DNA from: Photobacterium aquimaris
Lineage (GTDB): Bacteria > Pseudomonadota > Gammaproteobacteria > Enterobacterales > Vibrionaceae
Direction of reading: 5' to 3'
DNA length: 45,244 bases
Assembly: GCF_002954455.1 (NCBI RefSeq)
Contig: NZ_MSCC01000003.1
Span: forward strand, 99,619 to 144,862
A program made the position numbers and the translations under genes. Positions 1 through 8,976 of the stretch are shown in pieces (the stretch's first letter is position 1; every line of letters starts with the position of its first letter). The notes beneath the pieces were generated by a model. That model was not told the DNA's origin. It saw nothing but the letters and a program-made list of their open reading frames with translations, and made no database searches.

Positions 1-10
1 AGAATTTAGT

Positions 11-87
<77 letters not shown>

Positions 88-95
88 CTTACAAT

Positions 96-172
96 GGTGG
101 CTATAGCTCAGTTGGTAGAGTCCCGGATTGTGATTCCGGTTGTCGCGAGTTCAAGCCTCGTTAGCCACCCCA
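96..172 (+). tRNA. tRNA-His (GUG)
   Basis: A 77-nt tRNA if the extra G at position 96 is counted as G-1. The acceptor stem is GTGGCTA/TAGCCAC, the discriminator is C followed by CCA, and the anticodon is GTG at 130-132. G-1 opposite C73 is the identity pair of tRNA-His. It lies 8 bp after the first tRNA-Pro and is probably co-transcribed with it. Confidence 0.96.
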
Positions 173-226
173 TTATTCAGGTTATCTTTTAATTAGAGAC
201 CTTGGCCTTGTAAGCCTAAACATTGT

Positions 227-303
<77 letters not shown>

Positions 304-311
304 CCATTAAG

Positions 312-342
312 AAACCTGAATCGAAAGATTCAGGTTTTTTTT
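312..342 (+). terminator. Terminator of tRNA cluster
   Basis: Perfect 11-bp stem AAACCTGAATC / GATTCAGGTTT with a GAAA tetraloop, running into eight T. It ends the tRNA-Pro/His/Pro transcript. Confidence 0.93.
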
Positions 343-355
343 CATCTATAGAAAA

Positions 356-455
356 TGGTGAATAGTACAGATTGGTAGTGCGTCTCTGATGTTAGGAATA
401 GCGGACCAGAGGGTCGGGGGTTCCCTGATGTTAGAATCTAGCTCTTCACCGACCA
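356..455 (+). pseudogene. Degenerate tRNA-Pro with two inserts
   Basis: This 100-nt segment is a broken copy of the tRNA-Pro at 227-303. The 5' part (GGTGAATAG), the middle (GGACCAGAGGGTCGGGGG) and the 3' end (TCTTCACCGACCA) are retained. The anticodon-arm segment is replaced by a 17-nt block at 386-402, and the T-loop segment by a 19-nt block at 424-442. Both blocks share CTGATGTTAG and end in TAGC. The anticodon is lost, so it cannot act as tRNA-Pro. With the terminator copy at 464-493 it is a tandem duplicate of the preceding tRNA-Pro-terminator unit. Confidence 0.85.
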
Positions 456-463
456 CCATTAAG

Positions 464-493
464 AAACCTGAATCGAAAGATTCAGGTTTTTTT
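464..493 (+). terminator. Duplicated terminator after pseudo-tRNA
   Basis: The same hairpin as at 312-342 (AAACCTGAATC-GAAA-GATTCAGGTTT) with seven trailing T instead of eight. Flanking bases on both sides also match, showing that the whole unit was duplicated. Confidence 0.9.
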
Positions 494-499
494 CATCTA

Positions 500-1027
500 T
501 AGAAAACGATAAACATCACCTAATAATAACGTTGTAAAAAAACTAAAAAGCCGCGCAAATATGCTGTAACGGCTATTTTTTTAAGTTTTGATATTTAGAT
601 TATATATAGTTTTATACGCTAAATTTTATTTTTTTAGTGGTTTTTATCACTGTTTATTTTTTTAAAAGCGACATTTTGTTTGATAAATGTTAACTATTAT
701 TGTGGCTTTTTTTGAAAATATATTCATGATGATTATTTTCAATGGTTACAGCTAGATGGTTTTTTGTGTTGTTTGATTCGTCTATTTTGTGGTTGTTCAG
801 TATGTTATGAATTGTTATTTGTTTAGCTCTCTATTGTTTATTGATGCGCTTTTATGAAATAAATATTCAAAAAATACAATTAATAATAGTTTTTTACTTT
901 GTATTGTTGCTTTTTTGTAATATTTTTGACGGATTGAATGGAAGGCATGCAATCAGACAATAGTATTGGCATGAAAAGGATTTAATTTTTCAGATCGGCA
1001 GGATGCTGCCAGTAGTGGAGTCTGATA
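500..1027. other. AT-rich non-coding stretch
   Basis: No convincing gene on either strand. Near 548-582 there is an imperfect hairpin (AGCCG ... CGGCT followed by A and a T run) that could be a weak terminator. The rest is very T-rich and precedes the transporter operon, so it should hold that operon's promoter; no site can be assigned with confidence. GGAG at about 1017 is the ribosome binding site of the next gene. Confidence 0.5.
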
Positions 1028-2746
1028 ATGGCATTATTAGAAGTAAAAAATCTTCGTATAGAATATCCCTCGCGTCATGGTACCCATGCCGCAGTAAAAT
1101 CATTGTCATTTACCATTGAGCGCGGTGAAATTGTCGGTGTTGTTGGAGAATCTGGTGCAGGTAAATCGACGGTAGGTAATGCCGTGATTGATTTACTAAG
1201 CCCTCCAGGACAAATCGCCAGTGGTGAGGTTTTTCTCGATGGTAATAAAATATCAGGGTTAACGCCTGAGCAAATGCGAAAAGTACGAGGCTCAAAAATT
1301 GGATTTATTTTTCAAGATCCAATGACCTCATTAAACCCCTTGTTTACGGTTGAGCAGCAATTAACTGAAACCATTATTACTAATTTAAAGGTGTCACAAG
1401 CTGAAGCAGTTACACGTGCATTGGCATTAATGGAACAAGTGGGTATTCCTGAACCTCAACTACGGATTAAACAATATCCGCACCAATTTTCAGGCGGTAT
1501 GCGTCAACGGGTAGTGATAGCTATTGCGTTAGCGGGTGAGCCAGATTTAATTATTGCAGATGAGCCTACCACGGCATTGGATGTATCGATTCAAGATCAA
1601 ATATTAACTCTGATCCGTGATTTATGCGTTCAGAAAAATGTGGGTTGTATGCTGGTTACTCATGATATGGGCGTGGTATCAAATGTCACTGATCGCGTTG
1701 CGGTAATGTATCGTGGTGATTTGGTTGAAATTGGCACTACCGAGCAAGTGCTGCGTCGGCCACAACATCCTTATACTCAAAGTTTGATTTCAGCCGTTCC
1801 CCGTTCTGATATAAAACTGAATCGTTTTCCTCTGGTGACTTATATTGAAGATGCTCAACAAGCACCTGCATTAGATGTTAAAAATCATTGGTTAGGACAA
1901 AGCCAAGATCAGCGTGCTTATAAAGGGGCATTGCTTGAGGTTGAAAACGTTAACTTACGCTTTATAACTAAAGATTCATTATTTGAAAGTCGGCGTGAAT
2001 ATGTTCAAGCCAATAATGATGTCAGTTTTAATATTGCTGAAGGTGAAACGTTTGGCTTAGTCGGAGAATCTGGTTCTGGTAAATCAACTATTGCACGGGT
2101 GATTGCTGGCTTGTATCCACCCAATAGCGGCAAGGTACGTTTTGAAGGTATTGATCTGACTGCGCTAAAAAGTGAGGCTGAACGTCGTCCACTGCGTCGT
2201 CAAATGCAAATGGTGTTTCAAAATCCTTATACCTCAATGAACCCAAGAATGCGTATTTTTGACATTATTGCTGAACCAATTCGATTTCATAAATTAACCC
2301 ACAATGAAGCTCAAACGCGCCAGATAGTGAATGATTTATTGGATCATGTTGGTTTAGGACGCGCAGCAGGAATTAAATTTCCGCATGAGTTTTCGGGCGG
2401 TCAACGTCAGCGGATCTCGATTGCGCGCGCATTGGCAACTCGACCTCGATTATTGATTTGTGATGAGCCAACATCGGCACTGGATGTTTCAGTACAAGCC
2501 CAAATTTTAAACTTATTAAAAGATCTACAAGATGAACTCAATTTGACGATGTTGTTTATTAGTCACGATTTACCCGTTATTCGTCAAATGTGTGATCGAA
2601 TAGGCGTGATGCAACAAGGAACATTGTTAGAAGTCGCAGCAACGGAACAATTATTTACCGCACCACAGCATCAATATAGCCAGCATTTGATTTCGTTAAT
2701 GCCTGAATTTAAAGGGTTAGAAATCAAACCTCAGCAACGTGCTTAA
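1028..2746 (+). CDS. Fused dual ATPase of peptide-type ABC importer
   Basis: This cytoplasmic protein (572 aa) carries two complete ABC ATPase domains in one chain and powers uptake through the permeases encoded downstream. Domain 1 has Walker A GESGAGKST at about residues 40-48, signature FSGGMRQR and Walker B LIIADEPT. Domain 2 has GESGSGKST at about 346-354, FSGGQRQR and LLICDEPT. Each domain is followed by the HPYTQ/HQYSQ-type segment typical of oligopeptide/dipeptide transporter ATPases. The fusion and the order ATPase-binding protein-permease-permease match E. coli gsiABCD (glutathione import), but the substrate cannot be read from sequence; di- or oligopeptides are equally possible. 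GGAG precedes the ATG by about 7 nt. Confidence 0.92.
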   Translation: MALLEVKNLRIEYPSRHGTHAAVKSLSFTIERGEIVGVVGESGAGKSTVGNAVIDLLSPPGQIASGEVFLDGNKISGLTPEQMRKVRGSKIGFIFQDPMTSLNPLFTVEQQLTETIITNLKVSQAEAVTRALALMEQVGIPEPQLRIKQYPHQFSGGMRQRVVIAIALAGEPDLIIADEPTTALDVSIQDQILTLIRDLCVQKNVGCMLVTHDMGVVSNVTDRVAVMYRGDLVEIGTTEQVLRRPQHPYTQSLISAVPRSDIKLNRFPLVTYIEDAQQAPALDVKNHWLGQSQDQRAYKGALLEVENVNLRFITKDSLFESRREYVQANNDVSFNIAEGETFGLVGESGSGKSTIARVIAGLYPPNSGKVRFEGIDLTALKSEAERRPLRRQMQMVFQNPYTSMNPRMRIFDIIAEPIRFHKLTHNEAQTRQIVNDLLDHVGLGRAAGIKFPHEFSGGQRQRISIARALATRPRLLICDEPTSALDVSVQAQILNLLKDLQDELNLTMLFISHDLPVIRQMCDRIGVMQQGTLLEVAATEQLFTAPQHQYSQHLISLMPEFKGLEIKPQQRA

Positions 2747-2817
2747 GCGGTTGTTATGTGTGAGAAGAAGTGAAATATAGACTAAGCAATGGCGCTTAGG
2801 CATAAAGGAGTTATGCA

Positions 2818-4377
2818 ATGAAAACCATTAAGAATAAATTAGCACTAGCATTGGTTGCTGCAGGATTGAGTTTTAGTGTTACCGCGGCAGATTTAAAGTT
2901 AGGCTACGCGTCAGATCCAGTCTCACTTGATCCTCATGAGCAACTATCTGGTGGTACACTGCAGCTTTCGCACATGGTGTTTGATCCGCTAGTACGTTTT
3001 ACTCAGCAAATGGATTTTGAACCGCGTCTAGCACAAAGCTGGCAGCGTATTGATGCCAATACTTTTCGATTTACATTACGTCAAGGGGTGAAATTTCACT
3101 CAGGTAATCCCCTGACTGCTGACGATGTAATTTGGACCTTTAATCGTCTGCAGTCATCACCAGATTTTAAAGCCATTTTTGAACCGTATTCTGCAATGAA
3201 AAAAGTCGATGACTATACCGTCGATATTATTTCAAAAGGCGCTTACCCATTGGTACTTCAAACTGCGACCTACATTTTCCCAATGGACAGTAAGTTTTAC
3301 AGCGGTAAGACCGCTGATGGTAAAGACAAAGCCGAAGTTGCTAAGCATGGTAACTCATTTGCTTCAACCAATATGTCTGGTACCGGACCCTTTACAGTGA
3401 CTCAGCGAGAGCAAGGGGTAAAAGTTGAATTTACCCGTTTTGCGAATTACTGGGATAAAGATTCTAAAGGTAACGTTGATACCATTACGCTATTGCCGAT
3501 TAAAGAAGATGCCACTCGTGTTGCGGCGCTACTTTCAGGTGGTGTCGACATGATTGACCATGTCGCACCTAATGATCATAAGCGTCTGAAAAGTGCTGCA
3601 GGGGTTGATTTAGTGACCTTACCGGGTACGCGTATTATTTCTTTTCAAATGAACCAAAATAGCAATCCAGCATTAAAAGATGTCCGTGTCCGTCAAGCAA
3701 TTGTGCATGCGATTAATAATGAAGGCATTGTGAAAAAAATTATGAAAGGTTTTGCAACCGCTGCTGGTCAACAAAGCCCTGCGGGTTATCAAGGTCATGA
3801 TAGTGCGTTAGTGCCACGTTATGATGTTAAAAAAGCCAAGCAATTAATGAAACAAGCTGGTTATGAAAATGGCTTTACATTGACCATGTTAGCGCCAAAT
3901 AACCGTTACGTGAACGATGCCAAAATTGCTCAAGCAACCGCAGCTATGCTATCAAAAATTGGAATTAAGGTTGATTTGAAAACCTTACCTAAGGCGCAGT
4001 ACTGGCCTGAATTTGATAAATGTGCTGCTGATATGATGATGATTGGTTGGCATGCAGATACGGAAGACTCCGCTAACATGACCGAGTTTTTGACCATGAC
4101 CCGTAATGAGAAAACCGGTAAAGGCCAATATAACTGTGGTTTCTATTCTAACCCAGAGGTCGATAAGTTAGTGACTGAGGCCAATGTTGAAACCGATCCT
4201 GCTAAGCGTGCTGCAATGTTAAAACAAGTGGAAGCGACGCTATATAACGAAGCCGCATTTGTACCATTACATTGGCAAAGCCTAGCATGGGGTGCGCGCA
4301 CCAATGTCCATGCAGCCGATGTTGTAAACCCAATGGAGCAGCCATACTTTGGTGATCTAGTGGTTGACGAAAAATAA
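2818..4377 (+). CDS. Periplasmic peptide-binding protein, SBP family 5
   Basis: A 519-aa extracytoplasmic solute-binding protein of the DppA/OppA/GsiB family that delivers ligand to the downstream permeases. Residues 1 to about 24 form a Sec signal peptide (MKTIKNK, hydrophobic core, then VTAAD with a likely cut at the Ala residues). The mature start contains the family pattern DPVSLDPHEQ, and later segments such as FTLRQGVKFHSGNPLTADDV and GTGPFTV are characteristic of the family. A strong AAGGAG lies before the ATG. It lies 71 bp after the ATPase gene and is followed by a hairpin at 4405-4430 that probably raises its level relative to the permeases. Ligand unknown. Confidence 0.92.
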   Translation: MKTIKNKLALALVAAGLSFSVTAADLKLGYASDPVSLDPHEQLSGGTLQLSHMVFDPLVRFTQQMDFEPRLAQSWQRIDANTFRFTLRQGVKFHSGNPLTADDVIWTFNRLQSSPDFKAIFEPYSAMKKVDDYTVDIISKGAYPLVLQTATYIFPMDSKFYSGKTADGKDKAEVAKHGNSFASTNMSGTGPFTVTQREQGVKVEFTRFANYWDKDSKGNVDTITLLPIKEDATRVAALLSGGVDMIDHVAPNDHKRLKSAAGVDLVTLPGTRIISFQMNQNSNPALKDVRVRQAIVHAINNEGIVKKIMKGFATAAGQQSPAGYQGHDSALVPRYDVKKAKQLMKQAGYENGFTLTMLAPNNRYVNDAKIAQATAAMLSKIGIKVDLKTLPKAQYWPEFDKCAADMMMIGWHADTEDSANMTEFLTMTRNEKTGKGQYNCGFYSNPEVDKLVTEANVETDPAKRAAMLKQVEATLYNEAAFVPLHWQSLAWGARTNVHAADVVNPMEQPYFGDLVVDEK

Positions 4378-4404
4378 CGTTAGTAACCCATAGTTAAATA
4401 CGAG

Positions 4405-4430
4405 TGCCGGGGCTTGCTCCGGCATTTTTT
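4405..4430 (+). terminator. Intra-operon hairpin after binding-protein gene
   Basis: TGCCGG...CCGGCA stem followed by six T, between the binding-protein gene and the first permease gene. All four genes point the same way and the permease start is only 26 bp further on. It therefore most likely acts as a partial terminator or 3' mRNA stabiliser that makes the binding protein more abundant than the membrane subunits. Confidence 0.75.
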
Positions 4431-4455
4431 CAGGATGAATTAAAAGGGGCAGGGA

Positions 4456-5433
4456 ATGTTTTCGTTTCTGGTCAAACGCCTGTTTCAGGCACTGATAGTG
4501 ATGTTTGTGATCAGTCTGGTGGCATTTGCCATTCAGGATAACCTTGGCGATCCGTTACGAGAACTCGTCGGCCAATCGGTATCAGAAGCTGAACGTCAGC
4601 AATTACGTGATGACTTAGGTCTTAACGATCCATTTGTGACTAAATACAGTCGTTTTCTTAGCAATGCTATTCAAGGGGATTTGGGCACCTCATACACCTT
4701 TAAGCGTCCAGCGACTGAGGTGATTTTAGATAAATTAGTTGCCACCTTAGAGTTAGTGTTTGGTGCGACAGTGATCATTATTTTAGTGTCAATTCCACTT
4801 GGAGTGTATTCCGCTATTCATCCGCGGAGCGTGTTTACCAAAGCGGTAATGGCGTTTAGTAGTATTGGTATTTCAATTCCGGTGTTCTTAACCGCGATCA
4901 TGTTGATGTATGTGTTCTCGATTGAACTTGGGTGGTTACCGTCATTTGGGCGCGGTGAAACTGCTAATTACTTAGGTTGGGAGTCAGGTTTCTTTACGAT
5001 TGATGGCCTTAAGCATTTAGTGCTGCCATGTATCGCGTTAGCCTCGATTATGTTGCCGTTATTTATTCGTTTAGTACGCTCTGAAATGTTGGAAGTATTA
5101 AGTTCTGAATACATTAAGTTCGCCAAGGCAAAAGGTTTGCCTATGAACAAGGTCTATTACCAGCATGCATTAAAAAACACCATGTTGCCGGTATTAACTG
5201 TCGGTGGAGTGCAGATTGGTACCATGATTGCCTACACCATTTTGACCGAAAGTGTATTTCAGTGGCCAGGTACAGGACTGCTATTTTTAGATGCCATTAA
5301 TCGAGTTGATACGCCGTTGATCACCGCTTATGTGATTTTTGTGGGCCTTATTTTTGTGGTAACCAATACCATTGTTGACCTCCTTTATGGCTTGGTTAAC
5401 CCAACAGTAGATTTGACGGGCAAGGGAGCATAA
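4456..5433 (+). CDS. ABC importer permease, DppB/GsiC type
   Basis: A 325-aa inner-membrane permease. The N-terminus (FLVKRLFQALIVMFVISLVAFA) is the first membrane helix typical of DppB/OppB/GsiC, followed by the GDPLRELVGQ-type periplasmic stretch and the LGLNDPF segment. The ATPase-coupling loop (EYIKFAKAKGLPMNKVYYQHALKN) matches the EAA motif near residues 216-240. It pairs with the next gene's product to form the channel. AGGGA lies 3 bp before the ATG. The stop codon is 3 bp before the next start, so the two permeases are likely translationally coupled. Confidence 0.92.
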   Translation: MFSFLVKRLFQALIVMFVISLVAFAIQDNLGDPLRELVGQSVSEAERQQLRDDLGLNDPFVTKYSRFLSNAIQGDLGTSYTFKRPATEVILDKLVATLELVFGATVIIILVSIPLGVYSAIHPRSVFTKAVMAFSSIGISIPVFLTAIMLMYVFSIELGWLPSFGRGETANYLGWESGFFTIDGLKHLVLPCIALASIMLPLFIRLVRSEMLEVLSSEYIKFAKAKGLPMNKVYYQHALKNTMLPVLTVGGVQIGTMIAYTILTESVFQWPGTGLLFLDAINRVDTPLITAYVIFVGLIFVVTNTIVDLLYGLVNPTVDLTGKGA

Positions 5434-5436
5434 GTC

Positions 5437-6378
5437 ATGGAAAGTATTAGCACCGTTGCACCAAGTCGTTGGCAGCGTTTTAAAAATTCCGACATCGTTT
5501 ATTATTTTCTCAAAGATAAAGTAGCAATGGTTTGTTTTGCTGTCTTTATTAGTTTTGCTACTGCAGCACTATTTGCACCTTTTATCGCGCCAACCAATCC
5601 TTATGATTTATCGTCAATCGATATTATGGATTCGGAGTTACCGCCAGCGTGGATGGAAGATGGTGATCAAAGTTTTGTGTTAGGTACTGACGATCAAGGC
5701 CGAGATATTTATTCGACCATTTTATATGGGATGCGATTATCACTGACGATTGGTTTGTTAGCAGTGGCATTGCAATTAACCATTGGGGTGATTGTTGGCT
5801 TAACTGCGGGCTATTTTGGTGGGCGGATTGATAGCTTGCTGATGCGTATTGCCGATGTGCAGCTATCGTTTTCAACCATGATGGTGGCGATCATTGTCTC
5901 GGCAATTTTCCGCACCGCGTTAGGGGCTGAAACTTATGCTCAGTATGCGGTGATCATGCTGGTGGTGATCATTGGTTTTGCTGAATGGCCGCAGTATGCA
6001 CGAACGGTACGTGCATCAGTATTGGCAGAGAAAAAGAAAGAGTATGTTGAAGCGGCCAAGGTGATGGGCTTTCGCGCACCACGAATTATGTTCCGTCATA
6101 TTTTGCCGAACTGTTTATCGCCGATTTTAGTGATTTCTACAGTACAGGTTGCCAACGCAATTATGTCAGAAGCGGCACTATCATTTTTAGGCTTAGGTTT
6201 ACCAGTGGATCAGCCGTCATTAGGCTCACTGATCAGTATTGGTTTTAATTATATTTTCTCAGGCTCATGGTGGATCACCGCGTTCCCGGGCATTGTATTA
6301 ATTACCTTAGTATTAGTGATTAACTTGCTTGGAGATTGGCTACGGGATGTGTTTAATCCCAAGATTTATAAAGGCTAG
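5437..6378 (+). CDS. ABC importer permease, DppC/GsiD type
   Basis: A 313-aa inner-membrane permease and partner of the preceding gene product. It shows the DppC-family N-terminal cytoplasmic segment, a first membrane helix around residues 30-52, the conserved LGTDDQGRDIYSTILYGMR stretch, and an EAA coupling loop around EYVEAAKVMGFRAPRIMFRHILPN. It is the last gene of the operon, and a strong bidirectional terminator follows at 6406-6436. AAGGGAGC at the end of the upstream gene serves as its ribosome binding site. Confidence 0.92.
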   Translation: MESISTVAPSRWQRFKNSDIVYYFLKDKVAMVCFAVFISFATAALFAPFIAPTNPYDLSSIDIMDSELPPAWMEDGDQSFVLGTDDQGRDIYSTILYGMRLSLTIGLLAVALQLTIGVIVGLTAGYFGGRIDSLLMRIADVQLSFSTMMVAIIVSAIFRTALGAETYAQYAVIMLVVIIGFAEWPQYARTVRASVLAEKKKEYVEAAKVMGFRAPRIMFRHILPNCLSPILVISTVQVANAIMSEAALSFLGLGLPVDQPSLGSLISIGFNYIFSGSWWITAFPGIVLITLVLVINLLGDWLRDVFNPKIYKG

Positions 6379-6405
6379 CTTGGGGTTGTTATCTAGAGAG
6401 TAAAT

Positions 6406-6436
6406 CAAAAAAGGCGACACTATGGTCGCCTTTTTA
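6406..6436. terminator. Bidirectional terminator
   Basis: AAAAAAGGCGACC / GGTCGCCTTTTT hairpin with A and T tracts on opposite sides. It can end both the rightward transporter operon and the leftward yjiH-like gene, which converge here. Confidence 0.92.
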
Positions 6437-6452
6437 TTTCTATAATGATGCT

Positions 6453-7817
6453 TTAGAAAATTAAATGAGCCATTAGTGCAATCACTGGCAAAGTTACTAG
6501 TGTACGCAAAATAAAGATCACAAATAATTCCCATGCTTTAACCGGTACTTTACTACCAATTAATAGCGCGCCAATTTCAGACATGTAAATCAACTGAGTA
6601 ACTGACATTGCCGCAATAATAAAGCGGGTCATATCACTTTGAATGGTTGATGCCAAAATCGATGGCAAGAACATATCAGCAAAACCGACCACGATAGTTT
6701 TAGATGCCGCTTCTGCTTCAGGAATATGCAGCAATTCTAGGAACGGAATAAATGGCATGCCAAGGTAATCGAAAATGGGTGTATTTTCCGCGACTACTAA
6801 TGCCACAGTACCAATTGCCATTACCACTGGCAGCACCCCAAACACCATATCAACGGCATTTTTAAGTCCATCAAGTGCAATTGCAGGAATACTTTTTACT
6901 TCTGCTGCTTTTTTTAGTGCTTGCTCAAGTCCATAAGAAAAAACATTGTGACCCGCAGGCACAGTTTCATCGTGAGATGATTCTGTGGTGCCATTAATAT
7001 AGACATTTTTCTTACGCGATAATGGCGGCAGACGCGGCACAATGATTGCTGCCACTAAACCTGCTAAACATACCGTTAAGTAAAATGGGGCAAACATATG
7101 TTCTAAATTTACTTGAGCAATCACCACTAAACTAAACGTGATTGATACCGCTGAGAATGTGGTGCCAATAATGGCTGCTTCACGCTGAGTATACATGCCT
7201 GATTCATACTGCTTACTGGTCAGTAATACTCCAACTGAACCATCACCTAACCATGATGCAATACAGTTAACTGATGAACGACCTGGTAGCCCAAAAATAG
7301 GGCGCATGATGCGAGTAAATAAAGTGCCAAAAAATTCCAGTAGGCCAAAATTGAGCAGTAGCGGTAGCAGTAAACCCGCAAAAATAAATACTGAAAATAA
7401 TACCGGTAATAAATCATTGAGCACTAAGCCACCAGTGGCATCGTTACGAAACATCACCGGGCCAATATTAAAGTAGGTCATTACTGCAAAAGCAGCACCC
7501 AGCTGTTGGACGATAAACCACATTAGCGATGGGTTGAGTAAGCCATTAATAAAGCTATTGCGAAGAATAAAGTCGGGCTTAAACAGTTTTGTGATAATAG
7601 ACATCACAGCGGTAAAACTGATAACAGCAGTCACAATCGATGCTAATGAGTTTTCAAAATGGCTTTGAATCGTTTTTGCTAATACAGCGATGGGAATAGT
7701 GATATCACCATCAAAGTTAATCGGTGCCATAAATAAAAACACCCCAATTAACGATGGAATGATAAACATTAACCAATTGTTGATGTTTTTTGGTGGCGCT
7801 GCTGCTTGTTGATGCAT
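6453..7817 (-). CDS. yjiH: YjiH family membrane protein (Gate/nucleoside-recognition domain)
   Basis: A 454-aa polytopic inner-membrane protein with roughly ten hydrophobic segments. It resembles the YjiH family, which carries the nucleoside-recognition/Gate domain found in nucleoside transporters and spore maturation proteins. A marker stretch is GRSSVNCIASWLGDGSVGVLLTSKQY in the middle, with a second Gate-like half near the C-terminus (VFGVLPVVMAIGTVALVVAENT). A hydrophilic loop near residues 270-300 separates the halves. The substrate is not established for this family. It is a single gene, converging on the transporter operon at a shared terminator. Confidence 0.85.
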   Translation of the reverse strand: MHQQAAAPPKNINNWLMFIIPSLIGVFLFMAPINFDGDITIPIAVLAKTIQSHFENSLASIVTAVISFTAVMSIITKLFKPDFILRNSFINGLLNPSLMWFIVQQLGAAFAVMTYFNIGPVMFRNDATGGLVLNDLLPVLFSVFIFAGLLLPLLLNFGLLEFFGTLFTRIMRPIFGLPGRSSVNCIASWLGDGSVGVLLTSKQYESGMYTQREAAIIGTTFSAVSITFSLVVIAQVNLEHMFAPFYLTVCLAGLVAAIIVPRLPPLSRKKNVYINGTTESSHDETVPAGHNVFSYGLEQALKKAAEVKSIPAIALDGLKNAVDMVFGVLPVVMAIGTVALVVAENTPIFDYLGMPFIPFLELLHIPEAEAASKTIVVGFADMFLPSILASTIQSDMTRFIIAAMSVTQLIYMSEIGALLIGSKVPVKAWELFVIFILRTLVTLPVIALMAHLIF

Positions 7818-8367
7818 ATTTGTTTATAACCTACTGGTAGATACGGCCGAATTAATGGGGGTGTCCCCGAGGTCTAATAGAATAACTATTCACTATTATT
7901 CTATAAATAAGGAGTTGAAGATTACATTTTTTATTGAATAGATGGAATAGTCTACAATCAAAAAATTTGGTTAATTATGCGGTTATTTGGGGTTTTTATT
8001 CGTGATTGCTATTTTTGTGCTTGAAGTATGTAGCACTGATTTTTTTTAAACAAAAAAGCGATTAATAACATTTGTACTGAATATGGTGTTGATTGTTACT
8101 GTGCAGTAATAGTATTTATATTTTTAAGCTATTGTTGATTTTAGGTGATGAGTTACACTTATTGACATCAGAAAGCATCACTCAAGATGATGCTCAATTA
8201 AATAAATAGTCGTTTGAGGTTATTAAATAATTTCAACCGTCAATATTGATTTTTGTTACTCCCAAATCCAATAATAGATCCAATTGCTGTGATGGTAATT
8301 TGATCATCTGTACTTGATAAGATCACTGAATTGACTTTGGTCTTACTATAAAAATAAGGCGCTACTG
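7818..8367. other. Non-coding stretch upstream of cupin gene
   Basis: About 550 bp without a believable gene. It separates the leftward yjiH-like gene from the rightward cupin gene, so it should contain two divergent promoters. A perfect 7-bp inverted repeat AGCATCA-n7-TGATGCT lies at about 8172-8192. It has no T tract, so it looks more like an operator or a leader hairpin than a terminator. Confidence 0.45.
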
Positions 8368-8760
8368 ATGACAACATTAACAACTAAGCCAGGTATTACA
8401 CTGATCAAATCAGGTTCTTTTAAGCTTAACGATTTAAGCAAGTTACTTGAAGTTGAAGGTCTAAAAAGTGATATGGCTGAAGTTGCTGTAACGACTAACA
8501 GCAATGCGTTAACCATTGGTCATTTCACAATGGCACCTGGGGTTGAATTTGAATACTTCTACGATTCTGTTGAGTATAAAGTGATCACCAAAGGTAAGAT
8601 TGTTGTGCGCGATGAAGCTGGCACTAAATATGTTGCTGAAGTTGGCGATGTTATTCTATTTAGTCCAGATGTTAAGGTTATCTTTGATGCAGAAAGCGAT
8701 GGTGAAGCAATTTATACTGCTCACCGTGCAGCAGCAGCAGATTTTGCACCAGCACAATAA
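8368..8760 (+). CDS. Small cupin-fold protein, EutQ-like
   Basis: A 130-aa single-domain protein. Residues about 55-115 show a cupin barrel: APGVEFEYFYDSVEYKVITKG, then a turn, then VAEVGDVILFSPDVKVIF. It resembles the cupin domain of EutQ and DUF861-type proteins. It lacks a clear set of metal-binding histidines in cupin motif 1 (the stretch FEYFYDSVEYKV has Glu and Tyr instead), so metal binding and activity are uncertain. No eut genes are nearby, so a role in ethanolamine use is not supported. It is a single gene with its own terminator at 8787-8814. Confidence 0.75.
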   Translation: MTTLTTKPGITLIKSGSFKLNDLSKLLEVEGLKSDMAEVAVTTNSNALTIGHFTMAPGVEFEYFYDSVEYKVITKGKIVVRDEAGTKYVAEVGDVILFSPDVKVIFDAESDGEAIYTAHRAAAADFAPAQ

Positions 8761-8786
8761 AATATAAATTTAGTTGTTATATATTA

Positions 8787-8814
8787 AAGCCTTAACTTTT
8801 TGTTAGGGCTTTTT
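8787..8814 (+). terminator. Terminator of cupin gene
   Basis: AAGCCTTAAC-TTTTT-GTTAGGGCTTTTTT, a 10-bp stem with one G:T pair and a T tract. Confidence 0.88.
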
Positions 8815-8976
8815 TGGGTCTAAATTATGAACATTGTTACTATTTGGTAATAGTGTTTTGGCTTTTTGCTGTATTGTTATTGAATAGGTAATGGTTAATA
8901 ATAAATTGATAACATAACTGCTGGTTGATTTGGTGTAAACTGAAGCGACTGAGCGAAAATAACGATGAGGTACACC

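Noticed and set aside
8368..8760. Ethanolamine-utilisation gene eutQ
   Set aside because: Only the cupin fold is similar; no other eut or microcompartment genes are nearby and the usual metal-binding residues are not evident.
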